Shown: piece by piece, positions 1 to 9,599 of the stretch
Layout of the letters: every line of letters starts with the position of its first letter
Numbering within the stretch: the stretch's first letter is position 1
Origin: Lampropedia puyangensis
GTDB lineage: Bacteria; Pseudomonadota; Gammaproteobacteria; Burkholderiales; Burkholderiaceae_C
DNA length: 64,000 nt
Assembly (NCBI RefSeq): GCF_004833285.1
Contig: NZ_STFG01000001.1
Span: forward strand, 591,119-655,118
Reading direction: 5' to 3'
Notes under the pieces: model-generated
The model's database searches: none
What the model was told of the DNA's origin: nothing
What the model saw: only the letters and a program-made list of their open reading frames with translations
Program-made: the position numbers and the translations under genes

Positions 1-1
1 G

Positions 2-70
2 GGCGTTGATGCCTTCTACAAAACCAAGCCCTCAAAGACAGAAGTGCGTCTGCAAACAGCAAAAGCGTAA
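2..70 (+). CDS. C-terminal end of an unidentified protein (5' partial)
   Basis: An open frame runs in from the left edge and stops with TAA at 68-70, leaving 22 residues that end in RLQTAKA. A strong terminator hairpin begins two bases after the stop, which is the usual layout for the end of a real plus-strand gene. The fragment is too short to assign to a family. Reading this edge in another frame gives an 82-residue frame (6-254) that runs straight through the terminator and has no family features; I consider that one spurious. Confidence 0.5.
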   Translation, partial: GVDAFYKTKPSKTEVRLQTAKA

Positions 71-71
71 C

Positions 72-97
72 AAAACAGGGCCAAAAGGCCCTGTTTT
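72..97 (+). terminator. Rho-independent terminator
   Basis: Eleven-base perfect inverted repeat, AAAACAGGGCC / GGCCCTGTTTT, with an AAAA loop. The A and T ends mean it can act in both directions. It directly follows the stop codon at 70. The 165 bases from here to the convergent Pat-like gene hold nothing else I recognise. Confidence 0.8.
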
Positions 98-262
98 AGA
101 CGATTTATGCGCCATTTCTGGCCTCAAACCCTGTTTGGATCTGAAGTGTGCAGATTTTGCATGGGTTAAGAGAGGTGCCTCAAAGTACAAGGCCAAGAAC
201 GCATTGCGGCGCGGCCTCTTTTTTGCGTTTTGCGCGACTGTGGGAAGATCCTGAACACGTTC

Positions 263-2956
263 TTAAAGAGCGTGTGTTGCGAGTCGGAACTCGGGATCAT
301 CAGGGTATGCTTTGATTGTGAAACCTAAACTTCGCATCAGGCGCAGCATGCCATCGTTGTTGGTGAGTACCAAGCCAATGATCTCTTGCAAGCCCTTGTC
401 GCGTGCAACATCCATGATGCTATGCATCAGGCGTGAGCCGAGCCCCTGACCTGCGAATGCATCATCCACGACAAGCGAGAACTCGCACGTCGTTTGGTCT
501 GGATTGGTGATGTAGCGTGATACGCCAATGATGCGTTCACGCAGCAGTTTGAGGCCTTGTTCGTTGGTGAACTCTTCTTCAATTACAGCGCAAAGCGCCA
601 TTTCACGGTCGTAGTCGATCAATGTGAATTGCGCCAGCATGGATGCAGGCAGTTCCGATAAGCGCGAGACAAAACGGAAGTAACGACTTTCGGGTTTGAG
701 GCCTTTGACCAAAGCTTGTAGGCCATGTGCATCATCAGGATGAATGGGGCGAATGCGGTACTCGTCACCACCACGCAAAGGCCAAATCTGGTCGTAGCGT
801 GTGGGGTAGGGCAGTATGGATAAGTGACCGTATTTCCCAACCCGCCCAGGTGCGGTTTGCACGGCGGTGCCTACAACGATGCGTGCGTCCACGGCAACGA
901 CGCCGTTTTCGTCCACGATGATGGGATTGATATCCATCTCGCGCAGTTGAGGCAAGGCGCAGACCATTTCTGAGACGCGCAGCAGCACTTGCTCAAGAGC
1001 GCCTCGGTCTACCGCCTTGGCTCCACGCCATTCGTCCAAGGTCTCTGCCGCACGAGAGCGCTCGATCAAGCGTTTCGCCAAAAATTGATTCAATGGCGGT
1101 AACTCCATGGCATGGTCATCGATCAATTCGATCATGGTTCCACCGGCACCAAAGGCGATAACAGGGCCGAAGGGCTCATCTGTTACTACACCAATGTAGA
1201 GTTCCCGCCCCCGATTTTTGCGTGCCATGGTTTGCACCGTTAAGCCGTTGATGCGTGCTTGCGGACGTTTTTCCCGGACGGTGTCCATCATGTCGTTGTA
1301 GATGTCACGTACAGCCGTGGCACTCATCACGTTCAGTGCAACGCCACCGACATCTGATTTGTGTGAAATATCAGGAGAGTCGATTTTCAGTGCGACAGGA
1401 AAACCCAACTGTGAAGCGATCATCATTGCTTCGGTAGGCGTGCGTGCCAGCAGCGTCTGTGTAACGGGGATATGGAAGGAGGAGAGTAGTGCTTTGGACT
1501 CCATCTCCGTGAGGATGTGGCGCCGCTCAGCCAATACACCTTCAATCAGCAGCCGTGCGCCTTCAACATCAGGCGTGGCGAGGTTTGATGAAAGCGGTGG
1601 CGGGGTTTGTTGTAGCAGTTGCTGGTTTTGATAGAACGACGCAATGTTTGAAAAGGCACCCACCGCCGCTTCAGGTGTGCGGAAACTGGGAATTTTTGCG
1701 TTCGACAGGTTTTTGCGCGCATCACCCACTGTGGCATCACCCATCCAACACGCTACCAATGGTTTATTCAATTGCGGGCGTGCTTGAATGAGTTGTTCAG
1801 CTACTGCGATGGGGTCGACGCCCCATTTGGGTGAGAAGATGACCAATATTCCATGAATGCTTTTGTCGCGTACGGCCGCATCAAGTGCTGCGCGAAACGC
1901 TGCTGGGCCAGCCTCTTCGGAGACATCAATCAAGTCGGTAAGCGATGCGCTGCTGGGGAGCTCTGTTTGGAGTTGTTGGGCTACTTCGCTGGAAAGCGTG
2001 CCCAACTCCAAACCCATTTCGTTGGCCCAGTCTGCGGCCAAAACGCCAGGACCGCCCCCATTGGTGATGATGCCAAGCTTTTTGCCTACAGGCCGGTAGC
2101 GAGATGCAAGGCATTTGGCTGCTGAGAACAGCTCTACAAATGAACGGACCCGCACGGCTCCAGCGCGGCGAAGCACCGCGTCGAAGACATCATCGCTGCC
2201 CACGATGGCGCTGGAATGGGTTTGAGCCGCCGCCGTGCCCGCAGCTTTACGCCCAGCCTTGAGTACGACAACTGGTTTGGAAAAGGCCGCAGCGCGCAGC
2301 GCGCTAGTGAAGCGGCGCGCATTGGCAATGCCCTCCATGTACACCACGATGCCTGAGGTGCGCCGGTCAGTGGCCAGAAAATCCAGCACATCCGCCAATT
2401 TGACTTGTGACAGGGGGCCGGGTGATACCACGGTGGAAAAACCTACGCCATTGTGCTTGGCCCAGTCAAGAATCGATGCGGTCAACGCACCTGATTGCGC
2501 TACCAATGCCAATTGCCCGGGAGCGGCCAGTTGGCCAACTGCACTGGCATTGAGTTGTAGGTGTGGGCGCTGCAATCCTTGGCTGTTGGGGCCTAACAGC
2601 CAGATTCCCATGCGCTGTGCAAGCTGGTGCATGGCGCTTGCCTGAGCATGGTCTATGCCGCTGGACAGCACAATAGCCGCCTTGACTTTGACGCGCCCCG
2701 CTAGTTCTAAGGCTGCCATGATCTCTTGATGCGGCAGGGCGATGAGAGCCAAATCGGCTTTGGTTGATGCCAAATCTGCCAGTGTGCCAGTCGTCGTGTT
2801 ATCCAGTCGGGTGATTTTGCCGGTAAACGACGCTTGACTCAGATAGGCGTGCAGTGCCTGCGCTTGAGGCGTTTGCTGCGCGGGCTCGGACTCAGGGCCG
2901 GTAAACAGCAAAATCGACTGGGGGTCAAACAATGCAGAAAGGTAGTGCTGGTCCAT
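263..2956 (-). CDS. Bifunctional acyl-CoA synthetase (ADP-forming)-like / GNAT acetyltransferase (Pat family)
   Basis: An 897-residue protein of the Pat/PatZ (YfiQ) family, whose members acetylate lysines of proteins such as acetyl-CoA synthetase. Domains in order: CoA-binding Rossmann domain (about 1-135), succinyl-CoA-ligase-like domains (about 145-455), ATP-grasp domain (about 475-705) and a C-terminal GNAT domain (about 735-890, with GQGLGSRLM as acetyl-CoA loop). Length matches enterobacterial Pat (about 886). The segment around QTHSSAIVG keeps a histidine (His247) at the place of the phospho-histidine of ADP-forming acetyl-CoA synthetases; in E. coli PatZ, as I recall it, this residue is asparagine. 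So ligase activity may not be lost here. The gene is divergent from yejE, and no strong ribosome-binding site is visible before its ATG. Confidence 0.9.
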   Translation of the reverse strand: MDQHYLSALFDPQSILLFTGPESEPAQQTPQAQALHAYLSQASFTGKITRLDNTTTGTLADLASTKADLALIALPHQEIMAALELAGRVKVKAAIVLSSGIDHAQASAMHQLAQRMGIWLLGPNSQGLQRPHLQLNASAVGQLAAPGQLALVAQSGALTASILDWAKHNGVGFSTVVSPGPLSQVKLADVLDFLATDRRTSGIVVYMEGIANARRFTSALRAAAFSKPVVVLKAGRKAAGTAAAQTHSSAIVGSDDVFDAVLRRAGAVRVRSFVELFSAAKCLASRYRPVGKKLGIITNGGGPGVLAADWANEMGLELGTLSSEVAQQLQTELPSSASLTDLIDVSEEAGPAAFRAALDAAVRDKSIHGILVIFSPKWGVDPIAVAEQLIQARPQLNKPLVACWMGDATVGDARKNLSNAKIPSFRTPEAAVGAFSNIASFYQNQQLLQQTPPPLSSNLATPDVEGARLLIEGVLAERRHILTEMESKALLSSFHIPVTQTLLARTPTEAMMIASQLGFPVALKIDSPDISHKSDVGGVALNVMSATAVRDIYNDMMDTVREKRPQARINGLTVQTMARKNRGRELYIGVVTDEPFGPVIAFGAGGTMIELIDDHAMELPPLNQFLAKRLIERSRAAETLDEWRGAKAVDRGALEQVLLRVSEMVCALPQLREMDINPIIVDENGVVAVDARIVVGTAVQTAPGRVGKYGHLSILPYPTRYDQIWPLRGGDEYRIRPIHPDDAHGLQALVKGLKPESRYFRFVSRLSELPASMLAQFTLIDYDREMALCAVIEEEFTNEQGLKLLRERIIGVSRYITNPDQTTCEFSLVVDDAFAGQGLGSRLMHSIMDVARDKGLQEIIGLVLTNNDGMLRLMRSLGFTIKAYPDDPEFRLATHAL

Positions 2957-3219
2957 AGCGTATGGTCAAAGAGAGGATAAAAGCCGCTGCAGCGTGGGTG
3001 CAAGAGTGCTCCGAAGCGCAAAGGGGTTGCATTGCGGTTTGCCCACAGGCACATTGCATGCGATTGTGCCTATTATGGATAAAGGTTCAGAGGTCGAACT
3101 TAGGGTAATCTTGAGCCTCTTGAACAGGTTCTAGCGTAACTTGTTGAAATCCCCATCTTCTGCGTTCGGGCGCTGCTTTGTGTCCCGTGTGTTCTGGCTT
3201 TATTGCTTGCGTTGTGCCC

Positions 3220-4344
3220 ATGTTTGCTTCCACTTCTGTGAAAATCGATGCTGTTGTGACGCCGCGCCAACGCGCCTGGAGACGATTCAAACGCAGTCGT
3301 TTGGGGTATTGGAGTTTTGTGGCTTTTTGTACCATGCTGTTGGTCAGTTTGTGTGCAGAAGTGCTCTCCAATGACAAGCCTTTACTGCTCCGGTACGAGG
3401 GGCAATACTATTTCCCTTTGCTGAAAAACTACCCTGAAAAAACATTCGGTGGTGATTTCGAGACGCCTGCGGATTACCTAGATCCTTTTATTCACCAGCG
3501 CATTACCTCGGATGGCAACTGGGCCGTTTTCCCGCTCAACCATTACGGCGCTCGCACGATCAATTACTACAGCACTGCCCCAGACCCGGCCCCGCCGTCT
3601 GCAGACAATTGGCTGGGAACTGATGACCGTGGCCGAGATCTATTGGCGCAATTGCTGTATGGGTTTCGTGTCAGCGCGTTGTTTGCGATTGCACTAACGG
3701 CTATTGGTGTGGTGTTGGGGGTGCTGATTGGGGCCGTGCAAGGTTTTTTTGCGGGCAAGGTGGATTTGTGGGGGCAACGGTTGTTAGAGATATGGAGCTC
3801 CATGCCCGAGTTGTTTTTGTTGATTATTCTCAGCGCGATTTTTCAACCGAGCGTTGGTTTATTGCTGATTATCTTGAGCATCTTTGGCTGGATGGGAATG
3901 TCAGACTATGTGCGTGCTGAATTTTTGCGCAATCGCCAGTTGGACTATGTCAAATCAGCCAGAGCCTTGGGGGTGAGCAACTGGCAGATCATGTGGCGCC
4001 ATATCTTGCCCAATAGCATGACGCCTGTGGTGACGTTTCTGCCTTTTCGCATGAGTGCGGCTATCGCCTCTTTAGTGGCTCTGGATTTTCTGGGCCTTGG
4101 TGTGCCACCGGGAACCCCTTCATTGGGGGAATTGCTCAACCAAGGTAAGAACAACTTGGATGCCTGGTGGATTGGTGTGTTCACGTTCGCCTTGATGGTT
4201 ATCACGTTGCTGCTGCTGACTTTGATGGGGGATGCACTGCGTGATGCGTTGGATCCACGCAAGGTGCATAGCGAGATAGTGCCAAAGGTGCCCCGATCAA
4301 ATAATTCGAACGCTTCAGCTGAGACCAAAGGAGCTGCAGCATGA
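3220..4344 (+). CDS. yejE: ABC oligopeptide/microcin C-type transporter permease YejE
   Basis: Inner-membrane permease of the YejABEF peptide importer family. It has an N-terminal membrane segment after a basic stretch, a periplasmic region (about 50-150) containing NWLGTDDRGRDLL, typical of DppC/OppC/YejE permeases, and five further membrane segments with the coupling-loop motif SARALGVSNWQIMWRHILPN. The ATG at 3220 gives 374 residues; a TTG at 3178 and a GTG at 3238 are alternatives, none with a clear ribosome-binding site. The next gene, yejF, overlaps it by 4 bases. The partner permease yejB and binding protein yejA, which normally precede it, are absent: upstream lies a divergent unrelated gene. 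Confidence 0.88.
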   Translation: MFASTSVKIDAVVTPRQRAWRRFKRSRLGYWSFVAFCTMLLVSLCAEVLSNDKPLLLRYEGQYYFPLLKNYPEKTFGGDFETPADYLDPFIHQRITSDGNWAVFPLNHYGARTINYYSTAPDPAPPSADNWLGTDDRGRDLLAQLLYGFRVSALFAIALTAIGVVLGVLIGAVQGFFAGKVDLWGQRLLEIWSSMPELFLLIILSAIFQPSVGLLLIILSIFGWMGMSDYVRAEFLRNRQLDYVKSARALGVSNWQIMWRHILPNSMTPVVTFLPFRMSAAIASLVALDFLGLGVPPGTPSLGELLNQGKNNLDAWWIGVFTFALMVITLLLLTLMGDALRDALDPRKVHSEIVPKVPRSNNSNASAETKGAAA

Positions 4345-5999
4345 GTGGTGTGAAGCGTCATGAAATAGCTGACCGAGATGTATTACTTGATGTGCACAAC
4401 CTGCAAGTGACTTTTGCGGCTAACGAGACACCTGCGGTGCAAGGAGTGAATTTTCGGATCCATCGTGGCGAGAAATTGGCGTTGGTGGGCGAGTCTGGCT
4501 CTGGGAAATCTGTTACAGCGTTGAGCTTACTGAGGTTGCTTGAAGGCGCGCAGTTGTCTGGGCAGGTGATGTTGGAGGGGCGCGATCTCCTGCAACTCTC
4601 ACCACGTGAATTACAACGGGTACGCGGTGATGCGATTGCGGTAGTTTTTCAAGAGCCCATGACAGCGCTCAACCCCTTGATGACGGTTGGACGGCAAATC
4701 GCAGAGGTGGTCGAACTTAAACAAGGGGTTTCCAAAAAGCAGGCCTGGCAAGAAGCCATTGCCTTGCTGGCGCAAACCGGTATTCCAGAGCCGCAGCGCA
4801 GAGCGACGGCATACCCGCACCAACTCAGTGGCGGGCAACGCCAGCGCGCAGTGATTGCCATGGCGTTGGCCAATCGCCCAGCCCTGCTGATTGCCGATGA
4901 GCCCACAACCGCCTTGGATGTGCACTTGCGCATGCAAATTCTTGAGCTACTCAGCCAACTGCAACAAACCACAGGCATGGCTGTGCTGATGATTACGCAC
5001 GATCTGAATTTGGTTCGCCAGTTTGCAGACACTGTTGCAGTCATGCAAAACGGCCATATTCTGGAGCAAGGCCCCGTACAGCAAGTCTTCGGCATGCCGC
5101 AGCATGTGTACACAGAACGACTTATTGAAAGCAGGCCTGTGCGGGATGTTGCCACTCCCGTTGGCGAAGCATTGAATGCAAACCCCTGTTTGGCTGCTGC
5201 TGCATTACAGGTGTATTACGACGTTCCACAAACAGGAGTGCGTGGTTGGTTTAGAAAAGGCCAGTTCCAAGCCGTTGCACCGATGGACTTTGTGCTGCAG
5301 CCTTGCGAAACATTGGCTGTGGTCGGGGAGTCAGGTTCTGGTAAAACGACCTTGGCACAAGCCGTGTTGGGCTTGCTTCCTGCGCAGGGCACACTGGAGG
5401 TCATGGGGCAAACGTGGCAGCAACCTTCTGCACGCAACAGCGCGCATAACAAGCATTTGAGAAAGCAGGTTCAAGTCGTTTTTCAAGACCCGTTTTCAGC
5501 GTTATCGCCGCGCTTGACTGTGGGCGAAATTGTGGGAGAAGGCTTGCTAGTGCACGCCGCCCATGCAAGTGCACAAGACAAGCGTGAGCGAGTTTTGCGC
5601 ATGTTGGCTGAAGTGGGGTTGACGCAAGCGCAATTTCCGGGCCTGTTAGAGCGTTATCCGCATGAGTTCTCTGGAGGTCAGCGCCAACGGATTGCGATTG
5701 CTCGTGCTTTGGTGGTGGAGCCTGCGGTATTGGTGCTTGATGAGCCTACCAGCGCCTTGGATGCCACCATTCAGCAACAGGTGCTGGCTTTGCTACAACG
5801 CTTGCAAAAAGAGCGCGGTCTGGCCTACCTCTTGATCACCCATGATGTAGATGTCGTCAAGGCGATGGCCCACCGCGTGATGGTGATGAAATCAGGGCAA
5901 GTGGTTGAAAGTGGCGATGTCTGGCAGATTTTGGAACAGCCGCAGCATCCCTACACGCAGGCGTTGGTTGCTGCTGCTGGCTATGGACAGCCGGGTTAG
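4341..5999 (+). CDS. yejF: ABC oligopeptide transporter ATP-binding protein YejF (double NBD)
   Basis: A 552-residue tandem ATPase that powers YejBE-type peptide import from the cytoplasmic face. Two nucleotide-binding domains are visible. NBD1 has Walker A GESGSGKS at 50-57, signature LSGGQRQR and Walker B LLIADEPTTALD. NBD2 has Walker A GESGSGKT near 329-336, signature FSGGQRQR and Walker B LVLDEPTSALD. Both carry the oligopeptide C-terminal PH.YT motif (MPQHVYTERL, QPQHPYTQAL). All catalytic residues look intact. The start ATG overlaps the yejE stop (ATGA), indicating translational coupling. Length agrees with E. coli YejF (about 529). Confidence 0.92.
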   Translation: MSGVKRHEIADRDVLLDVHNLQVTFAANETPAVQGVNFRIHRGEKLALVGESGSGKSVTALSLLRLLEGAQLSGQVMLEGRDLLQLSPRELQRVRGDAIAVVFQEPMTALNPLMTVGRQIAEVVELKQGVSKKQAWQEAIALLAQTGIPEPQRRATAYPHQLSGGQRQRAVIAMALANRPALLIADEPTTALDVHLRMQILELLSQLQQTTGMAVLMITHDLNLVRQFADTVAVMQNGHILEQGPVQQVFGMPQHVYTERLIESRPVRDVATPVGEALNANPCLAAAALQVYYDVPQTGVRGWFRKGQFQAVAPMDFVLQPCETLAVVGESGSGKTTLAQAVLGLLPAQGTLEVMGQTWQQPSARNSAHNKHLRKQVQVVFQDPFSALSPRLTVGEIVGEGLLVHAAHASAQDKRERVLRMLAEVGLTQAQFPGLLERYPHEFSGGQRQRIAIARALVVEPAVLVLDEPTSALDATIQQQVLALLQRLQKERGLAYLLITHDVDVVKAMAHRVMVMKSGQVVESGDVWQILEQPQHPYTQALVAAAGYGQPG

Positions 6000-6090
6000 T
6001 TTTAAAGAACATCCAAATCGACTGTTCAATGAGTGAGCTCCGCGGCGACGGTTGAGTGGGCTCATGCTGCGTTCTTGGTATGTTCAAGAG

Positions 6091-6115
6091 TTTTTGTTGC
6101 ATTGCAGCAAAAAAA
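6091..6115 (+). other. A/T-tailed hairpin in the yejF-MFS gap
   Basis: TTTTTGTTGCA and TGCAGCAAAAA pair around a one-base loop with one T-G wobble. It lies 92 bases after the yejF stop and 109 before the MFS start. No T-run follows on the plus strand, so it is only a weak terminator candidate; transcription may continue from yejEF into the MFS gene. The rest of the 224-base gap shows nothing I recognise. Confidence 0.3.
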
Positions 6116-6223
6116 CAATCTTTAGCGGACAATGCCAGTTTTTTAAGAATCTGCGCTTGGCTTCTATCGCCATTTTCTGCGCAACCCGCAGATGCGCTAT
6201 TGAACAGTAATCACAGTACCGGT

Positions 6224-7420
6224 ATGAATGAGCAAGTAGGACGAAAGGGCGCAGTGAACCCTTGGTGGGCAGTAATGGCGCTGGCGCTGTCCGCCTTTAT
6301 TTTCAACACGACAGAGTTTGTGCCTGTGGGCTTGCTGTCTGACATCGGTCAGACCTTTGCTATGCGCACCGAGCATGTGGGCTTAATGCTCACCATTTAT
6401 GCATGGGCCGTGGCATTGGCGTCATTGCCTTTGATGTTGCTGACACGTGAGATTGAACGGCGCAAGCTACTGGGCGTGGTGTTTGTGGTCTTCATTGTCA
6501 GCCATGGGGTGTGTGCCTTGGCAACCAATTTCCCTGTGTTGTTGGTCGGCCGTTTGGGGATTGCTGCTGCACATGCTGTGTTTTGGTCGATCACCGCATC
6601 GCTGGTGGTGCGCATTGCACCTCCCGGACGCAAAGGGCAGGCCTTGGGCATGTTGGCTACCGGGACCTCCTTGGCAATGGTGTTAGGCATCCCGTTAGGG
6701 CGTGTTATCGGCGAGTGGCTTGGCTGGCGTTGGACCTTTGTGCTTATTGGTGTGGTCGCAGCTTTGGTGATGGGGTTGCTCATGCGCTTGTTGCCGTTGT
6801 TGCCCAGCAAGAATAGTGGCAGCCTCAGCAGCTTGCCCATTTTGCTTAAACGTCCAGCGCTGGTGAGTATTTATGTGCTCACTATTACAGGGGTGACGGC
6901 GCATTTCACTGCCTATAGCTATATGGAGCCTTTTGTGGAACAGGTTGCCCAGCTGGATGCGCAATTTGTCACGTGGGCTTTGCTGCTATTTGGGGGGGCA
7001 GGTTTGCTCGGCTCGGCCTTGTTTAGCTGGCAAGGGCTTCAACGGCCTGCATTGTTTTTACTGTCCACGTTAGCTGCATTAGCAGTGTGCTTGCTCAGCT
7101 TGTGGGCCAGTGCCTGGCACGCAGGTAGTCTGTTGGTGTTGGTTGCGCTGTGGGGTATTGTCTTCATTTGTTTTGCATTGGCCATGCAAGCACGTGTTTT
7201 GGGCTTGGCCTCAGACTCTACTGATGTGGCGATGGCTTTGTACTCCGGCCTGTTTAATGTAGGTATAGGGGCTGGGGCGTTGCTGGGCAACCAGGTGGGC
7301 GTTCATGCAGGGCTGTCTTACATCGGTGTAGTCGGTGGTGCGATTGCATTGCTGACGTTGTGTGGCGCAGCCATGGCGCTTTCTCGCTATCGTGCTGGTT
7401 TTGCCGCTGAGCGTATTTAA
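6224..7420 (+). CDS. MFS sugar efflux transporter (SotB/YdeA-like)
   Basis: A 398-residue, twelve-helix major facilitator pump of the drug:H+ antiporter-1 group, closest in character to SotB, which exports arabinose/IPTG-like sugars. The N-terminus has the family signature [18 protein letters not shown], and the loop after helix 2 has the R-x-x-RRK charge pattern. The start at 6224 gives the SotB length (396); the open frame extends upstream to 6056 but that stretch is not conserved in character. A run of seven Gs sits in the coding sequence at 6992-6998. The gene ends directly in a strong bidirectional terminator shared with lipA. The substrate is an inference from family. Confidence 0.82.
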   Translation: MNEQVGRKGAVNPWWAVMALALSAFIFNTTEFVPVGLLSDIGQTFAMRTEHVGLMLTIYAWAVALASLPLMLLTREIERRKLLGVVFVVFIVSHGVCALATNFPVLLVGRLGIAAAHAVFWSITASLVVRIAPPGRKGQALGMLATGTSLAMVLGIPLGRVIGEWLGWRWTFVLIGVVAALVMGLLMRLLPLLPSKNSGSLSSLPILLKRPALVSIYVLTITGVTAHFTAYSYMEPFVEQVAQLDAQFVTWALLLFGGAGLLGSALFSWQGLQRPALFLLSTLAALAVCLLSLWASAWHAGSLLVLVALWGIVFICFALAMQARVLGLASDSTDVAMALYSGLFNVGIGAGALLGNQVGVHAGLSYIGVVGGAIALLTLCGAAMALSRYRAGFAAERI

Positions 7421-7455
7421 AAAAAGGCGACCTCATTGATGAGGTCGCCTTTTTT
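7418..7455. terminator. Bidirectional terminator between the MFS gene and lipA
   Basis: Long inverted repeat AAAAAGGCGACCTCAT / ATGAGGTCGCCTTTTT with a two-base loop. It overlaps the MFS stop codon and is flanked by A and T runs, so it serves both convergent genes. Confidence 0.9.
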
Positions 7456-7494
7456 TATGTTTCCTACTATTGCCAGAGTCGTTTAACTGCGACG

Positions 7495-8481
7495 TTAAAC
7501 CCCTGCTGCGCTGGCCTGCTCATCTGCGTGGTAGCTGGAACGGACCATGGCGCCGACGGCGGCATGGGTAAAGCCCATTTTGTAAGCTTCGTCTTCAAAC
7601 ATCTGAAAGGTGTCTGGGTGCACGTAACGTTTGACAGGCAGGTGGCTGTTCGATGGTGCCAAATATTGCCCAATGGTCAGCATGTTGATGCCGTGCTCGC
7701 GCATGTCGCGCATGACCTGGAGAATTTCTTCATCTGTTTCCCCCAAGCCGACCATGATGCCACTCTTGGTGGGGACGTTGGGGTGCAGTGCCTTGAATTT
7801 TTTGAGTAGGTTGAGACTGAACTGGTAATCCGAACCTGGGCGCGCTTGTTTGTACAGGCGTGGTGCCGTTTCCAAATTGTGGTTCATGACATCGGGCGGT
7901 GCTGCCTTGAGAATTTCGAGCGCACGGTCATCGCGACCACGGAAATCGGGCACGAGAATTTCAATCTGGGTTTGTGGCGAAAACTCACGAATGCGCTGAA
8001 TGCACTGCACAAAATGGCCGCTGCCACCGTCACGCAAGTCGTCACGGTCTACGCTGGTGATGACTACATAGCGTAGTTTCAGGGCAGCAATGGTTTTGGC
8101 GAGATTCAGTGGCTCGTCTTTATCCAATGGATCTGGGCGGCCATGACCGACGTCACAGAACGGGCAGCGGCGCGTGCACTTGTCTCCCATGATCATGAAG
8201 GTGGCGGTGCCTTTGCCAAAACATTCCCCAATGTTGGGGCAACTGGCTTCTTCACAGACTGTATGCAGATTGTGCTCGCGCAAAATCTGTTTTATCTCAT
8301 AAAAACGGGTCGTTGGCGAGCCAGCTTTGACGCGAATCCATTCTGGTTTTTTCAGCAGCTGGCCTTGTTCAACCTTGATAGGAATGCGCGCCAATTTGGC
8401 TGCAGCTTTCTGCTTGACGGTTGGATCGTAAGGAGCGGTGGACGCTGGCTGCGTGGGCATGGCTGGAGTCGTCATAAACAC
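7495..8481 (-). CDS. lipA: Lipoyl synthase LipA
   Basis: Radical-SAM enzyme that inserts two sulfurs into protein-bound octanoyl chains to make lipoyl cofactors. Both iron-sulfur clusters are visible: the auxiliary cluster C-x4-C-x5-C at Cys76, Cys81 and Cys87, and the radical-SAM C-x3-C-x2-C at Cys102, Cys106 and Cys109 (CTRRCPFC). The C-terminal RSSYHA supplies the conserved serine ligand. Length 328 is normal. It is the second gene after lipB on the same strand, 29 bases apart, so the octanoyl transfer and sulfur insertion steps are encoded together. A second ATG two codons in (MTTPAMP) is an equally possible start. Confidence 0.97.
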   Translation of the reverse strand: MFMTTPAMPTQPASTAPYDPTVKQKAAAKLARIPIKVEQGQLLKKPEWIRVKAGSPTTRFYEIKQILREHNLHTVCEEASCPNIGECFGKGTATFMIMGDKCTRRCPFCDVGHGRPDPLDKDEPLNLAKTIAALKLRYVVITSVDRDDLRDGGSGHFVQCIQRIREFSPQTQIEILVPDFRGRDDRALEILKAAPPDVMNHNLETAPRLYKQARPGSDYQFSLNLLKKFKALHPNVPTKSGIMVGLGETDEEILQVMRDMREHGINMLTIGQYLAPSNSHLPVKRYVHPDTFQMFEDEAYKMGFTHAAVGAMVRSSYHADEQASAAGV

Positions 8482-8510
8482 GTGGGCTATGAAAGCCGAG
8501 CAAGAAAAGG

Positions 8511-9218
8511 TTAAGTGAGCTGCTTGTGAAGCTGCAGGCTAAGCACCGATGACACATCGGCGACAACAGAGCAAGCGCCCATTGTATGCATGTCTGTCGT
8601 AACAAGGTGTTCGTAGCCACAAGGATTGATGTTGGTGTAGGGCTGCAGATCCATGGCAACATTCAATGCCAATCCATGGTAAGTGTTTCCTTTGCTGACC
8701 TTGATGCCTAAGGCTGCTATTTTGGCCATCCCGCAGAAATCAGGAGATGCTTTTTTCACAACGTTTGCAGCATCAGCTGGCGGTGTTGAACGATTTTTTT
8801 CTAGAGGCGAGGTTGCTTCTGCGATGCGTACGTACACACCAGGGGCGCCGGGAATGCGCTCGGCCGCGATGCCATAGTGTTGGAGCGTGTCAATGGTGGC
8901 TTGTTCAAGTCGATAGACGTATTCTTTAATGAAGATGCCCAGACGCTTGAGGTTGATCAGTGGATATGCCACCAACTGACCGGGGCCATGGTAGGTGACT
9001 TGGCCACCCCGTGCAGTTTGCACAATCGGAATGTCGCCTTTTGCCAGAATATGCTCTGGTTTGGCCCCAAGCCCCAACGTAAATACTGGAGGGTGTTCAC
9101 ACAGCCACAACTCATCCGCGCTGTATGCTGTGCGCTGTGCGGTGAACTGCTCCATGGCGTAAAGGGTGGGCTGGTACGCTGCCAACCCAAGCTGTTTGAC
9201 AATCACAGTAGGGCTCAA
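8511..9218 (-). CDS. lipB: Octanoyltransferase LipB
   Basis: Transfers octanoyl from acyl carrier protein to lipoate-dependent enzymes, feeding LipA. Recognisable motifs are [17 protein letters not shown] (70-86), the catalytic lysine in AKIAALG (Lys166) and the catalytic cysteine in NPCGYEH (Cys200). At 235 residues it is slightly longer than E. coli LipB (213) because a polar segment of about 25 residues (roughly 135-160) is inserted between PGVYVR and the catalytic-lysine strand. It lies 24 bases downstream of the DUF493 gene, so three genes form one likely operon. Confidence 0.95.
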   Translation of the reverse strand: MSPTVIVKQLGLAAYQPTLYAMEQFTAQRTAYSADELWLCEHPPVFTLGLGAKPEHILAKGDIPIVQTARGGQVTYHGPGQLVAYPLINLKRLGIFIKEYVYRLEQATIDTLQHYGIAAERIPGAPGVYVRIAEATSPLEKNRSTPPADAANVVKKASPDFCGMAKIAALGIKVSKGNTYHGLALNVAMDLQPYTNINPCGYEHLVTTDMHTMGACSVVADVSSVLSLQLHKQLT

Positions 9219-9242
9219 ACAAAAAAATGGTGACTGCCGCGG

Positions 9243-9533
9243 TCAGAACACCATTTTTGAAAGCGGGTGTGCAGTCAATTCACGGTAGATGCCATCGAGG
9301 TGATCGCGGCTGGTTGCCACAATCGTGATGGTAATGCTTTGGTATTTGCCTTCACGGCTCTCACGAAGTTCAATAGTTGTTTCGTCAAAATCTGGGTCGT
9401 GCTTGTTGGCAATGGTTTTGACTGCCTCCAAGAACGCATCGGATTTCAATCCCATGACTTTGATGGGAAAGTCCAGCGGGTATTCGATAACAGATTCTGG
9501 TTGGGTATTGGGGGTATTGTTTGATTCAGTCAT
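9243..9533 (-). CDS. DUF493 (YbeD-like) protein
   Basis: A 96-residue protein with the YbeD/DUF493 pattern: YPLDFPIKVMG near the N-terminus, then EAVKTIANKH and SREGKYQSITITIVATSRDHLDGIYREL. It is an ACT-like small fold. In many proteobacteria ybeD precedes lipB, and the same order is kept here (9243 to lipB start 9218, 24 bases). The molecular role is not established; a regulatory function for lipoylation is a guess from neighbourhood. Confidence 0.88.
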   Translation of the reverse strand: MTESNNTPNTQPESVIEYPLDFPIKVMGLKSDAFLEAVKTIANKHDPDFDETTIELRESREGKYQSITITIVATSRDHLDGIYRELTAHPLSKMVF

Positions 9534-9599
9534 GCTGTTCTATATATGGACTATGGGCCTGAATTAAAGGGGCAGAGCGAACTGCCTGACTATGGATGC

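Noticed and set aside
6..254. 82-residue open frame at the left edge
   Set aside because: Runs through a strong terminator; a different frame ending at 70 fits the layout better.
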